A stretch of 64,000 bases of DNA. Origin: Marinobacter mobilis. Lineage in GTDB: Bacteria; Pseudomonadota; Gammaproteobacteria; Pseudomonadales; Oleiphilaceae. Positions 26,004 to 34,296 of the stretch are shown one piece after another; position 1 is the stretch's first letter, and the number at the start of each line of letters is the position of its first letter. A program made the translations under genes and the position numbers. The notes beneath the pieces are model-generated. The model did no database searches, was not told the origin of the DNA, and saw only the letters and a list, made by a program, of their open reading frames with translations. Location: positions 62,001 through 126,000 of the forward strand of contig NZ_FNNE01000002.1 of assembly GCF_900106945.1 (NCBI RefSeq), written 5' to 3'.

Positions 26004-26867
26004 TCACCCGGCGAGTAGTGCCGGAAGCTGTTCGCTGGCGAAGTCTCTGAACGCCCGGACCCGAACACTGTTGCGCAGGTCTGAATGGCTTAGGAGCCAC
26101 AACCCGATATCGACGCGAAACCGATCCGGTGCGAGCATTCGCAATGGCGCGCCTTGCGGCACCCGCAGCGGCGATAGCAGACTGACCCCCATACCGGCGT
26201 AAACGGCTTCGTAGAGCTCGCTGTAGTTATTGGTTCGCAGCACAATTCGCGCGTCGGGCACCAAGGCCTTCAGGTGCGCCTCTATGCTCCGGTCAGGGTC
26301 GCTTCCCGTCCAGATCAGCCAGGACAGCTGTGCGGGGTCAAGGCTGGCGCAACGTTTCAGGTAGTCCTCGTGGCCATAGACTCTCAGAGGCAGGCGCCCG
26401 AGCTGACGTCCGATCAGTGTGTCCGGTGGCTGGTCGGTTAAGCGCAGGGCGACATCGGCCTCCATTCGATTGAGGTTGCTAAAGTCGGCGGCGGCAGTGA
26501 GCTCAAGGTCGATATTCGGGTAGCGAAGGTGGAACTCCGTCAGAAGCGGGGACAGGTTAAGGATGCCGCTGTCCGGCTTACTGATACGGAGGGTTCCAGA
26601 GAGGGCGGTATCGCGACCACGAAACATGCGTTGGATGTCAGTGATCTTGTCATCGATGTGTTGGGCATGGCGTTGCAGTGCCTGCCCATGTTCGGTCAGC
26701 CGGTAACCATGGCTGAGGCGGTCGAACAGCCGGATTCCCAGTTCCTGTTCCAGTTTTTCCAGGCGCCGGGCGACCGTGGAATGGTTCACCTGCAGCCGCT
26801 TTGCGGCACTGCTCAGTGACCCGGAGTGGGCAACGGCAAGGAAATATTCAAGATGGCTCCAGTTCAT
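26004..26867 (-). CDS. LysR-family transcriptional regulator
   Basis: 287 residues from ATG 26867 (MNWSHLEYFLAVAHSGS), the standard LysR beginning; the longer frame upstream adds an atypical tail. The winged HTH is SLSSAAKRLQVNHSTVARRLEKLEQELG. The effector domain starts near TLRISKPDSG. Divergent from the DJ-1/PfpI gene with a perfect palindrome directly before its start, so it most likely controls that gene and itself. Confidence 0.92.
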   Translation of the reverse strand: MNWSHLEYFLAVAHSGSLSSAAKRLQVNHSTVARRLEKLEQELGIRLFDRLSHGYRLTEHGQALQRHAQHIDDKITDIQRMFRGRDTALSGTLRISKPDSGILNLSPLLTEFHLRYPNIDLELTAAADFSNLNRMEADVALRLTDQPPDTLIGRQLGRLPLRVYGHEDYLKRCASLDPAQLSWLIWTGSDPDRSIEAHLKALVPDARIVLRTNNYSELYEAVYAGMGVSLLSPLRVPQGAPLRMLAPDRFRVDIGLWLLSHSDLRNSVRVRAFRDFASEQLPALLAG

Positions 26868-26885
26868 CTGTGCATATTTGCACAG
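26868..26885. promoter_or_regulatory. 18-bp palindrome, LysR-box candidate
   Basis: CTGTGCATATTTGCACAG: perfect 7-bp arms with a 4-nt spacer, abutting the LysR start codon and within the divergent promoter region with the DJ-1/PfpI gene. The T-N11-A-type symmetry fits LysR recognition sites. Confidence 0.6.
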
Positions 26886-26968
26886 ACTGTGTGCCGAAGT
26901 CGATAATTTACGGGCAGAGAGGGCAGGGGCATACTCCATCACTCAGTGTATGTAAAAGGAGCAATGCC

Positions 26969-27766
26969 ATGGCGATCCTGCCGTTCAAATCCAATCACGA
27001 GCCGCTGGCCTTTGACCTTGAGGGGCGGCGGGCACTGGTGATCACCACCAGCCAGCGTACGCTGGATACCCTTGATCCTGTGACCGGTGAGGTGCTGAAG
27101 CGTGGAAAGCCGACTGGCGTCTATGCGTCGGAAATGACTGAGCCCTACTATGTTTTCAAGGATTCCGGGCTTCATGTGGATCTGGCCAGTATCCAGGGCG
27201 GAGCTATTCCCATTGAGGCCCAGTCGTTATGGCTTCCGGTGCGGACCCGGTATGACAGCCGGTTTCTGAAAGACGAGGTTGCCCGCCATCAAGCTGAACA
27301 TTCATTGTGTATTGCTGATGTTGATGTCGGGGATTACGACATCCTGTTCATGGCCGGCGGTTGGGGAGCGGCCTATGACCTGATGCAGAGTCCGGCACTG
27401 AATGCTCAGATCTCCCAGGCGTACGCCGAGGGCAAGGTTCTGGGCAGCGTCTGTCATGGTGCGCTGGGTTTTATCGGGGCGGTGAAACCGGATGGCAGCC
27501 CGTTGGTTGAGGGCGTGAAACTGACCGGCGTCACGAACCGGCAGCTCAAGGCGCTGGGGGTGACCCATACGCCAAAGCACCCGGAAACGGAGCTGCGCAA
27601 TGCCGGGGCCAGCTACGAGTGGAGTCATCACCGAATCACAGACCTGTTTGCCAATCACATTGCTGTGGATCGTGAGCATGGCATTGTCTCGGCACAGAAC
27701 CAGAAGGGCGGCGCAGAAGCCGCGGAACAGGCGCTGGCAATGCTGGCCCGACGACTCAGTCGCTGA
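26969..27766 (+). CDS. DJ-1/PfpI family protein
   Basis: 265 residues from ATG 26969 (AAAGGAG upstream). Conserved Glu55 in ASEMTEPYY, the strand DILFMAGGWGA, and the nucleophile elbow GSVCHGALG with Cys162 match class I glutamine-amidotransferase-like DJ-1/PfpI members. Length and GGWGA motif place it with the larger Hsp31/YhbO-like or isonitrile-hydratase-like relatives, as opposed to small DJ-1. Possible roles are glyoxalase/deglycase activity or a hydratase; the sequence does not decide. Regulated, by position, by the divergent LysR. Confidence 0.88.
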   Translation: MAILPFKSNHEPLAFDLEGRRALVITTSQRTLDTLDPVTGEVLKRGKPTGVYASEMTEPYYVFKDSGLHVDLASIQGGAIPIEAQSLWLPVRTRYDSRFLKDEVARHQAEHSLCIADVDVGDYDILFMAGGWGAAYDLMQSPALNAQISQAYAEGKVLGSVCHGALGFIGAVKPDGSPLVEGVKLTGVTNRQLKALGVTHTPKHPETELRNAGASYEWSHHRITDLFANHIAVDREHGIVSAQNQKGGAEAAEQALAMLARRLSR

Positions 27767-27811
27767 CGGTCAGCGGCAGGGCCGCGGCGAGACGGCCTGG
27801 CGGTGGAATGG

Positions 27812-28828
27812 CTATGCCTGGTTCTGACGCTGGCGGTATTCGCCCGGAGAACAGCCCATCCAGCGCCGGAAGGCTCGGGTAAAGCTGGCGGTGTCGTTAT
27901 AGCCCAGGTGGATGGCGAGCTCGTCCAGTTTCATCTGGCTGCCATCGAGCATCTGCAGGGCGAGCTGGCGTCGTTCCTCTTCAACCAGGGCGCGGAAGCT
28001 GGTGCCCTCCTGATCGAGCCTGCGGCGCAGGCTTCGCGGTGACATGGACACGGCGCGGGCGACTTCATCCAGGGACGCCACCAGCCCGAGTGAACCGAGC
28101 AGTTGCTGGCGAACCTGACCCGCTACGTCGTCTGTATGCAGCCGCTGGAGCCGTTGCCGGCATTGATCGTCGAGCATGCGCACCAGGTGAGGGTCATAGG
28201 TCGGCAGTGGGCGGTCGGCATCGGCGCTGCGTACCAGGATGACGTTGCGGTCACTGTGATAGCGAGCCTTGAAACCGCACAGCTGTTCGACCTCACGGGC
28301 GTCGAATTCCGGGCCACGAAATTCAAGGCCAATGAGTTGCATGTGGGAAAGACTGAGCTCTTTCAGCAGGTTGATACCTGTGGCCATATCCCGGTCGCGG
28401 AGAAACTGGCGCAAGTGAGCGGGAATGGGTTCGGCATCCATACCGATACCAAAGCGACCGGGTTCATCGACCGGCACAATGCGGCAGTAGGCGGTGCTCA
28501 GCGGCAGGTAGCGTACCGCCAGGGTGACCGCTTCCCGCAGGGTCCGGCTGGTGCGCAGGGCAAACCCCCAGATGCCGAAGGTTGCCAGGTTGTACTGCTG
28601 GCCAAGGCGGAAACCGAGCGCGGGGTCATCAGGCAGGGCCAGCATGAGGTTCTCGATCAGCCGCATTTCCTGGCCGCGGGTGATCAGCGCCTCGCCATCC
28701 ACCAGATCATTGAGGTTGATGCCGGTGCCTTGCAGGCAGGTATCCTGATCCACGCCCAGTGTGGCGGCGAAGCCGATCATGACCTGGGCGATGGTGACGG
28801 GATGGAGGATGTTTTCAAAGCTTGGCAT
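27812..28828 (-). CDS. AraC-family regulator, arabinose-binding type
   Basis: 338 residues. N-terminal Arabinose_bd domain (RGQEMRLIENLMLALPDDPALGFRLG, then TFGIWGFALRTSRTLREAV) and C-terminal AraC HTH (SLDEVARAVSMSPRSLRRRL, then LDELAIHLGYNDTASFTRAFRRWMG). Start ATG 28828. It diverges from the fatty-acid-desaturase gene with about 150 bp between, so it is the probable regulator of that gene. This subgroup commonly senses lipids or aromatic catabolites. Confidence 0.92.
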   Translation of the reverse strand: MPSFENILHPVTIAQVMIGFAATLGVDQDTCLQGTGINLNDLVDGEALITRGQEMRLIENLMLALPDDPALGFRLGQQYNLATFGIWGFALRTSRTLREAVTLAVRYLPLSTAYCRIVPVDEPGRFGIGMDAEPIPAHLRQFLRDRDMATGINLLKELSLSHMQLIGLEFRGPEFDAREVEQLCGFKARYHSDRNVILVRSADADRPLPTYDPHLVRMLDDQCRQRLQRLHTDDVAGQVRQQLLGSLGLVASLDEVARAVSMSPRSLRRRLDQEGTSFRALVEEERRQLALQMLDGSQMKLDELAIHLGYNDTASFTRAFRRWMGCSPGEYRQRQNQA

Positions 28829-28978
28829 GGCAGGCAGTCTATCCCGTCCCCGGGAGTTTGCACAGCCGTGCCTGAGCGTTGGCCGGATATGTCAGGCGAA
28901 TGGCCATTGCAGCCCTGTCGATGTGGCCTTGCGGCGACTAGATTAGCAGTCAGACTCCCGACGTATCCGAGGTATCAC

Positions 28979-29857
28979 ATGTCACAGGATCTGGCTGTAC
29001 TCAATAAACAGGCAATTGCCGCTGCCAAACAGTATATGGGCCATGTTGCCTGGGTCACGGTAGCCCTGACGCTATTGGTGGTCGGCGGGTTTGTGCTGAA
29101 CCTGGCCCTCTTCGCTGCAGGGGCCTACGCCTGGTGGGTGGCGTTGCCAATTCTGGCCATACTGACGTATGCCTCCTATACGCCGCTGCATGAGGCCGCC
29201 CATGGCAATGTCCATGGCAGTCGGGATGGCCTGAAATGGCTCAATGATCTATGCGGCTATCTGGTGGCACCCATGATTGCCGTGCCCTATGCATCTCATC
29301 GCCATGAGCATTTTACCCACCACCGCTACACCAACCAGCCTGACAAGGACCCGGATTATGTGGTCAGCGGCATGTCGCGGGGGCCGGTGAGCTTTATCCT
29401 GACCGTTGTGAAATTCCTGTGGGTCCAGAACAGCTTTTTCGTCAAGCATCAGTGGGGCTCCGCATCGTTGAAAGATCGCGTTATTTTTTGCGCGGAAGTT
29501 CTGCTGTCTTTGGGCTGGCGGGTGGCATTCCTGGCACTCGTCGATCAGCCCGGTGCGGTGGCGGTAGTGCTGGTGGGCTACCTTGCCGGTGCCCTGTTCA
29601 CGGCCTACTGGTTTGCCTATCGCCCCCATGTTCCGTATCAGGATTCGGCCCGTTATCGCAATACCAACAGCTTGATCATGCCGCGGTGGATGAAGCCTCT
29701 GGAATGGTTCTGGCTGGGGCAGAACCTGCACTCCATTCACCACCTGTTTCCGCGGGTTCCCTTTTACCGCTACCACGCCCTCCATCGTGACATTGAACCG
29801 GTCCTGCGTGCTCACGGTACGCCGATTGTCGGCATCTTCAGTCGCAAGTCGGTGTAA
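28979..29857 (+). CDS. Membrane fatty-acid desaturase / hydroxylase family protein
   Basis: 292 residues from ATG 28979, GAGG 8 nt upstream. Three His boxes that bind the di-iron centre are intact: HEAAH (71-75), HRHEHFTHH (107-115) and HSIHH near the C-terminus. Two to four hydrophobic helices separate them (VTVALTLLVVGGFVLNLALF, WWVALPILAILTYASY, then later ones). The compact size and the short spacing between boxes 1 and 2 resemble the beta-carotene hydroxylase-like branch. Fatty-acid desaturation or carotenoid/aliphatic hydroxylation are both possible. No carotenoid genes are nearby. Confidence 0.88.
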   Translation: MSQDLAVLNKQAIAAAKQYMGHVAWVTVALTLLVVGGFVLNLALFAAGAYAWWVALPILAILTYASYTPLHEAAHGNVHGSRDGLKWLNDLCGYLVAPMIAVPYASHRHEHFTHHRYTNQPDKDPDYVVSGMSRGPVSFILTVVKFLWVQNSFFVKHQWGSASLKDRVIFCAEVLLSLGWRVAFLALVDQPGAVAVVLVGYLAGALFTAYWFAYRPHVPYQDSARYRNTNSLIMPRWMKPLEWFWLGQNLHSIHHLFPRVPFYRYHALHRDIEPVLRAHGTPIVGIFSRKSV

Positions 29858-29975
29858 GCCCTGCGGCGAGTGCGTTGAAGGCGTACGGTCGGCTTTATGG
29901 TTGCGATTCGCTAGAATGTGATTGCCGACCCGGTGTCGGCGATCCACTCAACGAACCAGGAGTTGACCGTCTCGA

Positions 29976-30308
29976 ATGTCCAGTGATCCTCTCAAGGCCC
30001 TGTCTGACATGGCCAGCGATGCCCACGCCCGAATTCAGGCGGCCCACCAGCATATTAATCCGGTGGTGAGTGTGCGCCGTGGTATGCGTGATGTTGGTAT
30101 ACCGGCGGATGCGATGACGTTCGACTGCCTGCGTACCCGCCGTCGCATTACCTTGATTCTCCACGACGAGCAGCCCGGGCTGTTGTTGTACCAGTTTGTG
30201 ACCATCGACGATGAAGTGGCCGACGAGTTCCGCCAGATTGCGCTGGCTGAGGTCAGTGTCGATACCCTGGTGGAGTGGATGCAGAACTATTTCGGCGCTG
30301 ATGCCTGA
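29976..30308 (+). CDS. Conserved hypothetical protein, 110 aa
   Basis: Small soluble protein without signal or membrane segments. AGGAG lies upstream of ATG 29976 but 13 nt away, a wide spacing. The core reads CLRTRRRITLILHDEQPGLLLYQFVTIDDEV, a beta-rich block, with a C-terminal helix ending VEWMQNYF. Not recognised. Its last 22 bases overlap the 3' end of the convergent EAL gene. Confidence 0.6.
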   Translation: MSSDPLKALSDMASDAHARIQAAHQHINPVVSVRRGMRDVGIPADAMTFDCLRTRRRITLILHDEQPGLLLYQFVTIDDEVADEFRQIALAEVSVDTLVEWMQNYFGADA

Positions 30309-32908
30309 GGTCGGGTGCTGGCGGTGCTAACCGCCAATGAGCTGGCGCGGTATTCTTTCAGCCATGCTTTCAGTTCATGCAGCGGCAATGGATGGCAGAG
30401 CCAGAATCCCTGGATCTTGTCGCAGCCCATGGCACCGAGCAGACGGATCGTCTCTTCCTTTTCGACGCCTTCAGCCACCACTTCGTAGCCCAGGTTGTGG
30501 GCCATGTTGATGGACGTCTGGACGATCACTTTCGAGCCGTCGCTGTCATCGACGTCCAGAAGGAGGGAACGGTCCAGCTTGATCTCCGTCGCCGGCAGGC
30601 GTTTGAGATAGGACAGCGATGAATAGCCGCTGCCGAAATCGTCAATTGAGACCCTGAGGCCCGTGCCCGCGAGACTCTGCAGCGCCTCGAGACCGATGAC
30701 AGGGTCCTCCATAGTGGCCGTTTCCGTCAATTCCAGGGTTAGCTGTCTGGCGTTGACCTTGTGCCGTGCCAGACTGGTCTCAATATGCTTCCTGAGTGCG
30801 TCGGATGCCAGATCGCGGGCGGAGATGTTGATTGAGACGCTGAGCTCGGGATCAGCGGCCAGAAGGGGGGCAAGGTCCCGGGCTCCCCGCTCAATGGCCC
30901 AGCGGGTGAGCTGGGTAACGACGCCGGTTTCTTCTGCCAGGGGAATGAAGTCACTCGGGCAGACAGCACCCCGCTCAGGGTGACGCCAGCGGATCAGAGC
31001 TTCCAGGCCGACAATGCGTCCGCTGCTCAGACAGGCCTTGGGCTGATAGTAGAGTTCGGTCTGATCGTTCTGAAGTGCTTCCCGCAGATCCGACATCAGG
31101 GTTAGCCGACTTTCACTGTAGATGTCGTGGGCTTTGGAATACAAACCGGTTTCGTGCTGACCGTGGGGCGTGATCTCCATGCCGACGTGGGCATTGCGGA
31201 TCAGTTGGGCGGCATTGTCGCCATGGGCGGGATAACTGGCGGCACCATACCTGGGATGAAGTTCTATGGCCAGGTCATCTTGCAGCACGGGTTCCGACAA
31301 CAGCTTGAGGGTGCTGTCCAGTCCCTGGAAATTATCGGCAACCCCGCTGGCATTGACCAGAATGCCAAAGGCGTCGCCTGACAGTTGATAAACACGTTCT
31401 TCCCGCCCCAGCTCGTCAGGGGAGCTCATCACAAATGGCAGTCCGGACGCCAGCAGACTCATCTGCTCGGCGAGACGTTTGAGCAGACGTTCGCTGCGAG
31501 TCAGGCCCAGTGTCCGGTTAATCTCATCCAGCCGGGTGATGCGGGCCACGCCGACCATATAGTGACCTCCCGGATTTTGCTGCAGCTCCCGGTTGACCAT
31601 GAGTTCAAAGCGGTTGCGGTTGGGCAGGCCGGTGACCGGGTCATGAGTCATCGCTTGGGTCAGCTTCTGATGGGCCTCATTACGAGCTTCTTCCTGGCGC
31701 AGACGACCGGCCTGAGCGCTGATTTTCTCTTCCCGCTCCCGGTAAAGACGATCGGCCAGGGCGAGGGTCAGGATAAAGGCTTCCAGACCCGAGCCAATCT
31801 GCATGGCATTTTCGGTGAATATATTTTCCGGCAGAAGGCCTAACGCCCGCCCGGCGGTGGCCAGCACCCCAACGGTCAGAGGCGTCCAGGCGATCGTGAA
31901 GAAAGCGCCCGCGCGGACACCGGCAGCCCAGGAAACCGGGCCGGCAAGAAAGAGCAGCAGGAAGTAGATGATCGCGGACGTAGCTGACAACTTGACGGCG
32001 GCGTTGTAGCCCATGAACTGGGCGGCGATGAGGAAGAAAATCTCGAAAACGAGCATCATCCTCAGGGCTACGTCCATTTTTGGGGTGTAAGTCCTTGTTT
32101 TCAGAAGTTCGCGACAGAACAGAATGGAAAACAGTGCCAGTAAGGGCATCGATACCAGCAGCGCCCGAGCGTGGATGCCGGGGAACTGGGGGTAGAAGAT
32201 CTGAAAACTGTAGCCCTTGATGGATGCGAAAAACAGAAGGTACCCGGCAATAGCCAGGGCGTAATACAGATACAGCTTCTCGCGCAGGGTCAGGAAAACC
32301 GCCAGGTTGATCAGCAGGATAACCGTCAGGCTGCCGTAGTAGAAAAAGTGAAGTTTCTGTTCGTTGGAGGCGGCGCCAAAGAAGTCGTTTTCACGCCAGA
32401 GTTGCAGCGGCAAAATCATCGAGCCCGCAGTCTTGACCCGGATATAGAGGATTTTCTGCTGCTCTGGATCAAGGTCGAACCGCAGCAGCATATTGGGGTG
32501 ATCCACGTCCCTTGGGTAAAAGGGCAGAGTGTCGCCGGTGCGAAGCTCACGGACCTGCCGGTTCCCTGAGAAAACGTAGAAACGCACATCATCGAGCTGT
32601 GAATAGGCGAGCTCAGCCACCAGATTGGTATGCTCGCGGGTCTGGTTGCGGACCGCCACGCGCAGCCAGTAGGCCGACGGGGTGATGCCAAACGTAGCGC
32701 TGCCGGACTCCTCCAGTTGCCACTGGTTATCGGTGAGCGTCAGCACCCGGGCGATGTCGGCCTGGGCTTCCGCATCTTCCCAGTAGTGGAACAGGGAGGC
32801 CACCGGTGCGGTCCCGGTGACAGGGATCACGGGTAGCTCGGCCCTGGCCGATGCCGAGGCACACCAGAGTGTCAGTGCGAGTAACACACGAAGCATTTGG
32901 CAATACAT
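30287..32908 (-). CDS. 7TMR-DISM membrane sensor with degenerate GGDEF and active-type EAL domain
   Basis: 873 residues. Signal peptide (MLRVLLALTLWCASASARA), periplasmic 7TMR-DISMED2 sensor (~25-170), seven transmembrane helices (~185-390), short coiled coil (EKISAQAGRLRQEEARNEA), GGDEF domain (~420-590) and EAL domain (~605-855). The GGDEF signature is replaced by SGDAF, so cyclase activity is unlikely. The EAL domain keeps EALIRW, NISARDL, ELTET, DDFGSGYSS, KLDRS and AEGVE, so it should degrade cyclic di-GMP. Probably links an extracellular or periplasmic signal to a motility/biofilm decision. Single gene. Confidence 0.93.
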   Translation of the reverse strand: MYCQMLRVLLALTLWCASASARAELPVIPVTGTAPVASLFHYWEDAEAQADIARVLTLTDNQWQLEESGSATFGITPSAYWLRVAVRNQTREHTNLVAELAYSQLDDVRFYVFSGNRQVRELRTGDTLPFYPRDVDHPNMLLRFDLDPEQQKILYIRVKTAGSMILPLQLWRENDFFGAASNEQKLHFFYYGSLTVILLINLAVFLTLREKLYLYYALAIAGYLLFFASIKGYSFQIFYPQFPGIHARALLVSMPLLALFSILFCRELLKTRTYTPKMDVALRMMLVFEIFFLIAAQFMGYNAAVKLSATSAIIYFLLLFLAGPVSWAAGVRAGAFFTIAWTPLTVGVLATAGRALGLLPENIFTENAMQIGSGLEAFILTLALADRLYREREEKISAQAGRLRQEEARNEAHQKLTQAMTHDPVTGLPNRNRFELMVNRELQQNPGGHYMVGVARITRLDEINRTLGLTRSERLLKRLAEQMSLLASGLPFVMSSPDELGREERVYQLSGDAFGILVNASGVADNFQGLDSTLKLLSEPVLQDDLAIELHPRYGAASYPAHGDNAAQLIRNAHVGMEITPHGQHETGLYSKAHDIYSESRLTLMSDLREALQNDQTELYYQPKACLSSGRIVGLEALIRWRHPERGAVCPSDFIPLAEETGVVTQLTRWAIERGARDLAPLLAADPELSVSINISARDLASDALRKHIETSLARHKVNARQLTLELTETATMEDPVIGLEALQSLAGTGLRVSIDDFGSGYSSLSYLKRLPATEIKLDRSLLLDVDDSDGSKVIVQTSINMAHNLGYEVVAEGVEKEETIRLLGAMGCDKIQGFWLCHPLPLHELKAWLKEYRASSLAVSTASTRPQASAPK

Positions 32909-33144
32909 CGTCGTCAGCCAGTCACAGGGGAGTCCGGGGCGTTCGGGTGCACAGAGCGTACTGATAGACCATCATTTGTATTTGGCTACCGATTACCGAG
33001 TCAAGGCGCATGCGTTTTCCGTTTGTTGTTATGATTCTTCGCAGTATTGAACATCCTATCGCCCTGTCCCCCTTAAATTGAACCTTTTTCATGTAGAAAA
33101 TTGTGTATGACGGGCGCAGGGCGGTACCACGTGGAAGAGCCGGT

Positions 33145-33324
33145 TTGAAAACTCTGATTATTGTCCTGGTGGTGCTGTTTCTGGCGTTGCTGATCCTGGT
33201 GCCGGTACTGGAGAAACTGTCGGGCAAGGGGGGGTGGACGCCCAACCCCGGAATGACCCGGTGGATTTTCCCGCTGATGGCACTGGTGCTTCTGCTACAG
33301 TTGTTTCGGCATTATTTCGGTTAG
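33145..33324 (+). CDS. Small two-helix membrane protein, 59 aa
   Basis: I favour TTG 33145 over an upstream in-frame ATG 33103 because GGAAGAG precedes it and the protein then starts directly with a hydrophobic helix (IIVLVVLFLALLILVPVL). A short loop KLSGKGGWTPNPG and a second helix (WIFPLMALVLLLQLF) follow. Not recognised. It ends 53 bp before the SDR gene on the same strand. Confidence 0.55.
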   Translation: MKTLIIVLVVLFLALLILVPVLEKLSGKGGWTPNPGMTRWIFPLMALVLLLQLFRHYFG

Positions 33325-33377
33325 CCCACTGGGGGCTGACCGCAGCTTTCCCCAAACTGATTGAACGAGGAGTCGTC

Positions 33378-34160
33378 ATGTCCCAGAACACGGTATGGAT
33401 CACCGGTGCATCGTCCGGCATAGGTGAAGCCCTGGCGCTGCGCTTTGCCCGGGCCGGTGCAAATGTTGTGCTTTCCGCCAGACGTGAAAACGAATTGCAG
33501 CGGGTGGCAGAGCGGTGCGGTGCCGACGACCGGGTGCTGGTGTTGCCGCTGGACGTCACGGACTGGGACGCCCTGCCTGCGGCGGTAGAGGCGGTTCTTG
33601 ACCGTTTTGGTGCCATCGATCTGCTGGTCAATAACGCTGGCGTATCCCAGCGATCCCTGTGCAAGGATACGGATATGGCCGTCTACCGGCAGCTGATGGA
33701 GGTAGACGTGATGGGACAGATTGCCCTGACCAAGGCGGTGTTGCCTCACATGCTGGAACGGGGTTCGGGCCACTTGGCCGTGACCGCCAGTGTTGCCGGC
33801 AAGGTCGGCGTTCCTCTGCGTACCGGTTACTGTGCGGCCAAGCACGCGGTGATGGGGTTCTTTGATGCCCTGCGGGCGGAAGTGGAAGATCAGGGCATTG
33901 CCGTCTCCACCATTGTGCCGGGGTTTATCCAGACTGACGTGTCACGTAATGCGCTGTCAGCGGACGGCTCCGCTTTTGGCAAGGTCGACGAGGATATCGC
34001 CGATGGCATGGACGTCGACGAATGTGCCGAGGTGATCTTTAAGGGGCTTACGGCCGGCAAACGGGAGATCCCGGTAGGCAAGGGTAAAGAGATGGCGGCG
34101 CTCTGGATCAAGCGATTCACCCCTGAGCTGATGTTCCGCATTGCCCGCGCTCGCAGCTGA
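33378..34160 (+). CDS. Short-chain dehydrogenase (DHRS7-like SDR)
   Basis: 260 residues from ATG 33378, preceded by GAGGAG. NAD(P)-binding TGASSGIGEALA, NNAG in LLVNNAGVSQRS, catalytic Ser in VTASVAG and YCAAK. Arg in SARRENELQR after strand 2 favours NADPH. The pattern SQRSLCKDTDMAVYRQLMEVDVMG is typical of DHRS7-type SDRs acting on steroids, retinoids or other lipids. Substrate unknown. Confidence 0.92.
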   Translation: MSQNTVWITGASSGIGEALALRFARAGANVVLSARRENELQRVAERCGADDRVLVLPLDVTDWDALPAAVEAVLDRFGAIDLLVNNAGVSQRSLCKDTDMAVYRQLMEVDVMGQIALTKAVLPHMLERGSGHLAVTASVAGKVGVPLRTGYCAAKHAVMGFFDALRAEVEDQGIAVSTIVPGFIQTDVSRNALSADGSAFGKVDEDIADGMDVDECAEVIFKGLTAGKREIPVGKGKEMAALWIKRFTPELMFRIARARS

Positions 34161-34296
34161 CGACTGCACCCCGGTAAGTTGTTGATTCAATGCTGGACGC
34201 CAGGCCGAAAAGCTTAGTAACTGTCACGTAATGGAACCTTTTGCTGCCGTCGTTCGTTGAGGTTAATGCCATAACAACAAAAACGGACGACACTCT

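Noticed and set aside
28103-28978. Extension of the desaturase frame 292 codons upstream
   Set aside because: The extra part is antisense to the AraC gene at 27812-28828 and has no domain. ATG 28979 has a good ribosome site and begins the conserved protein.
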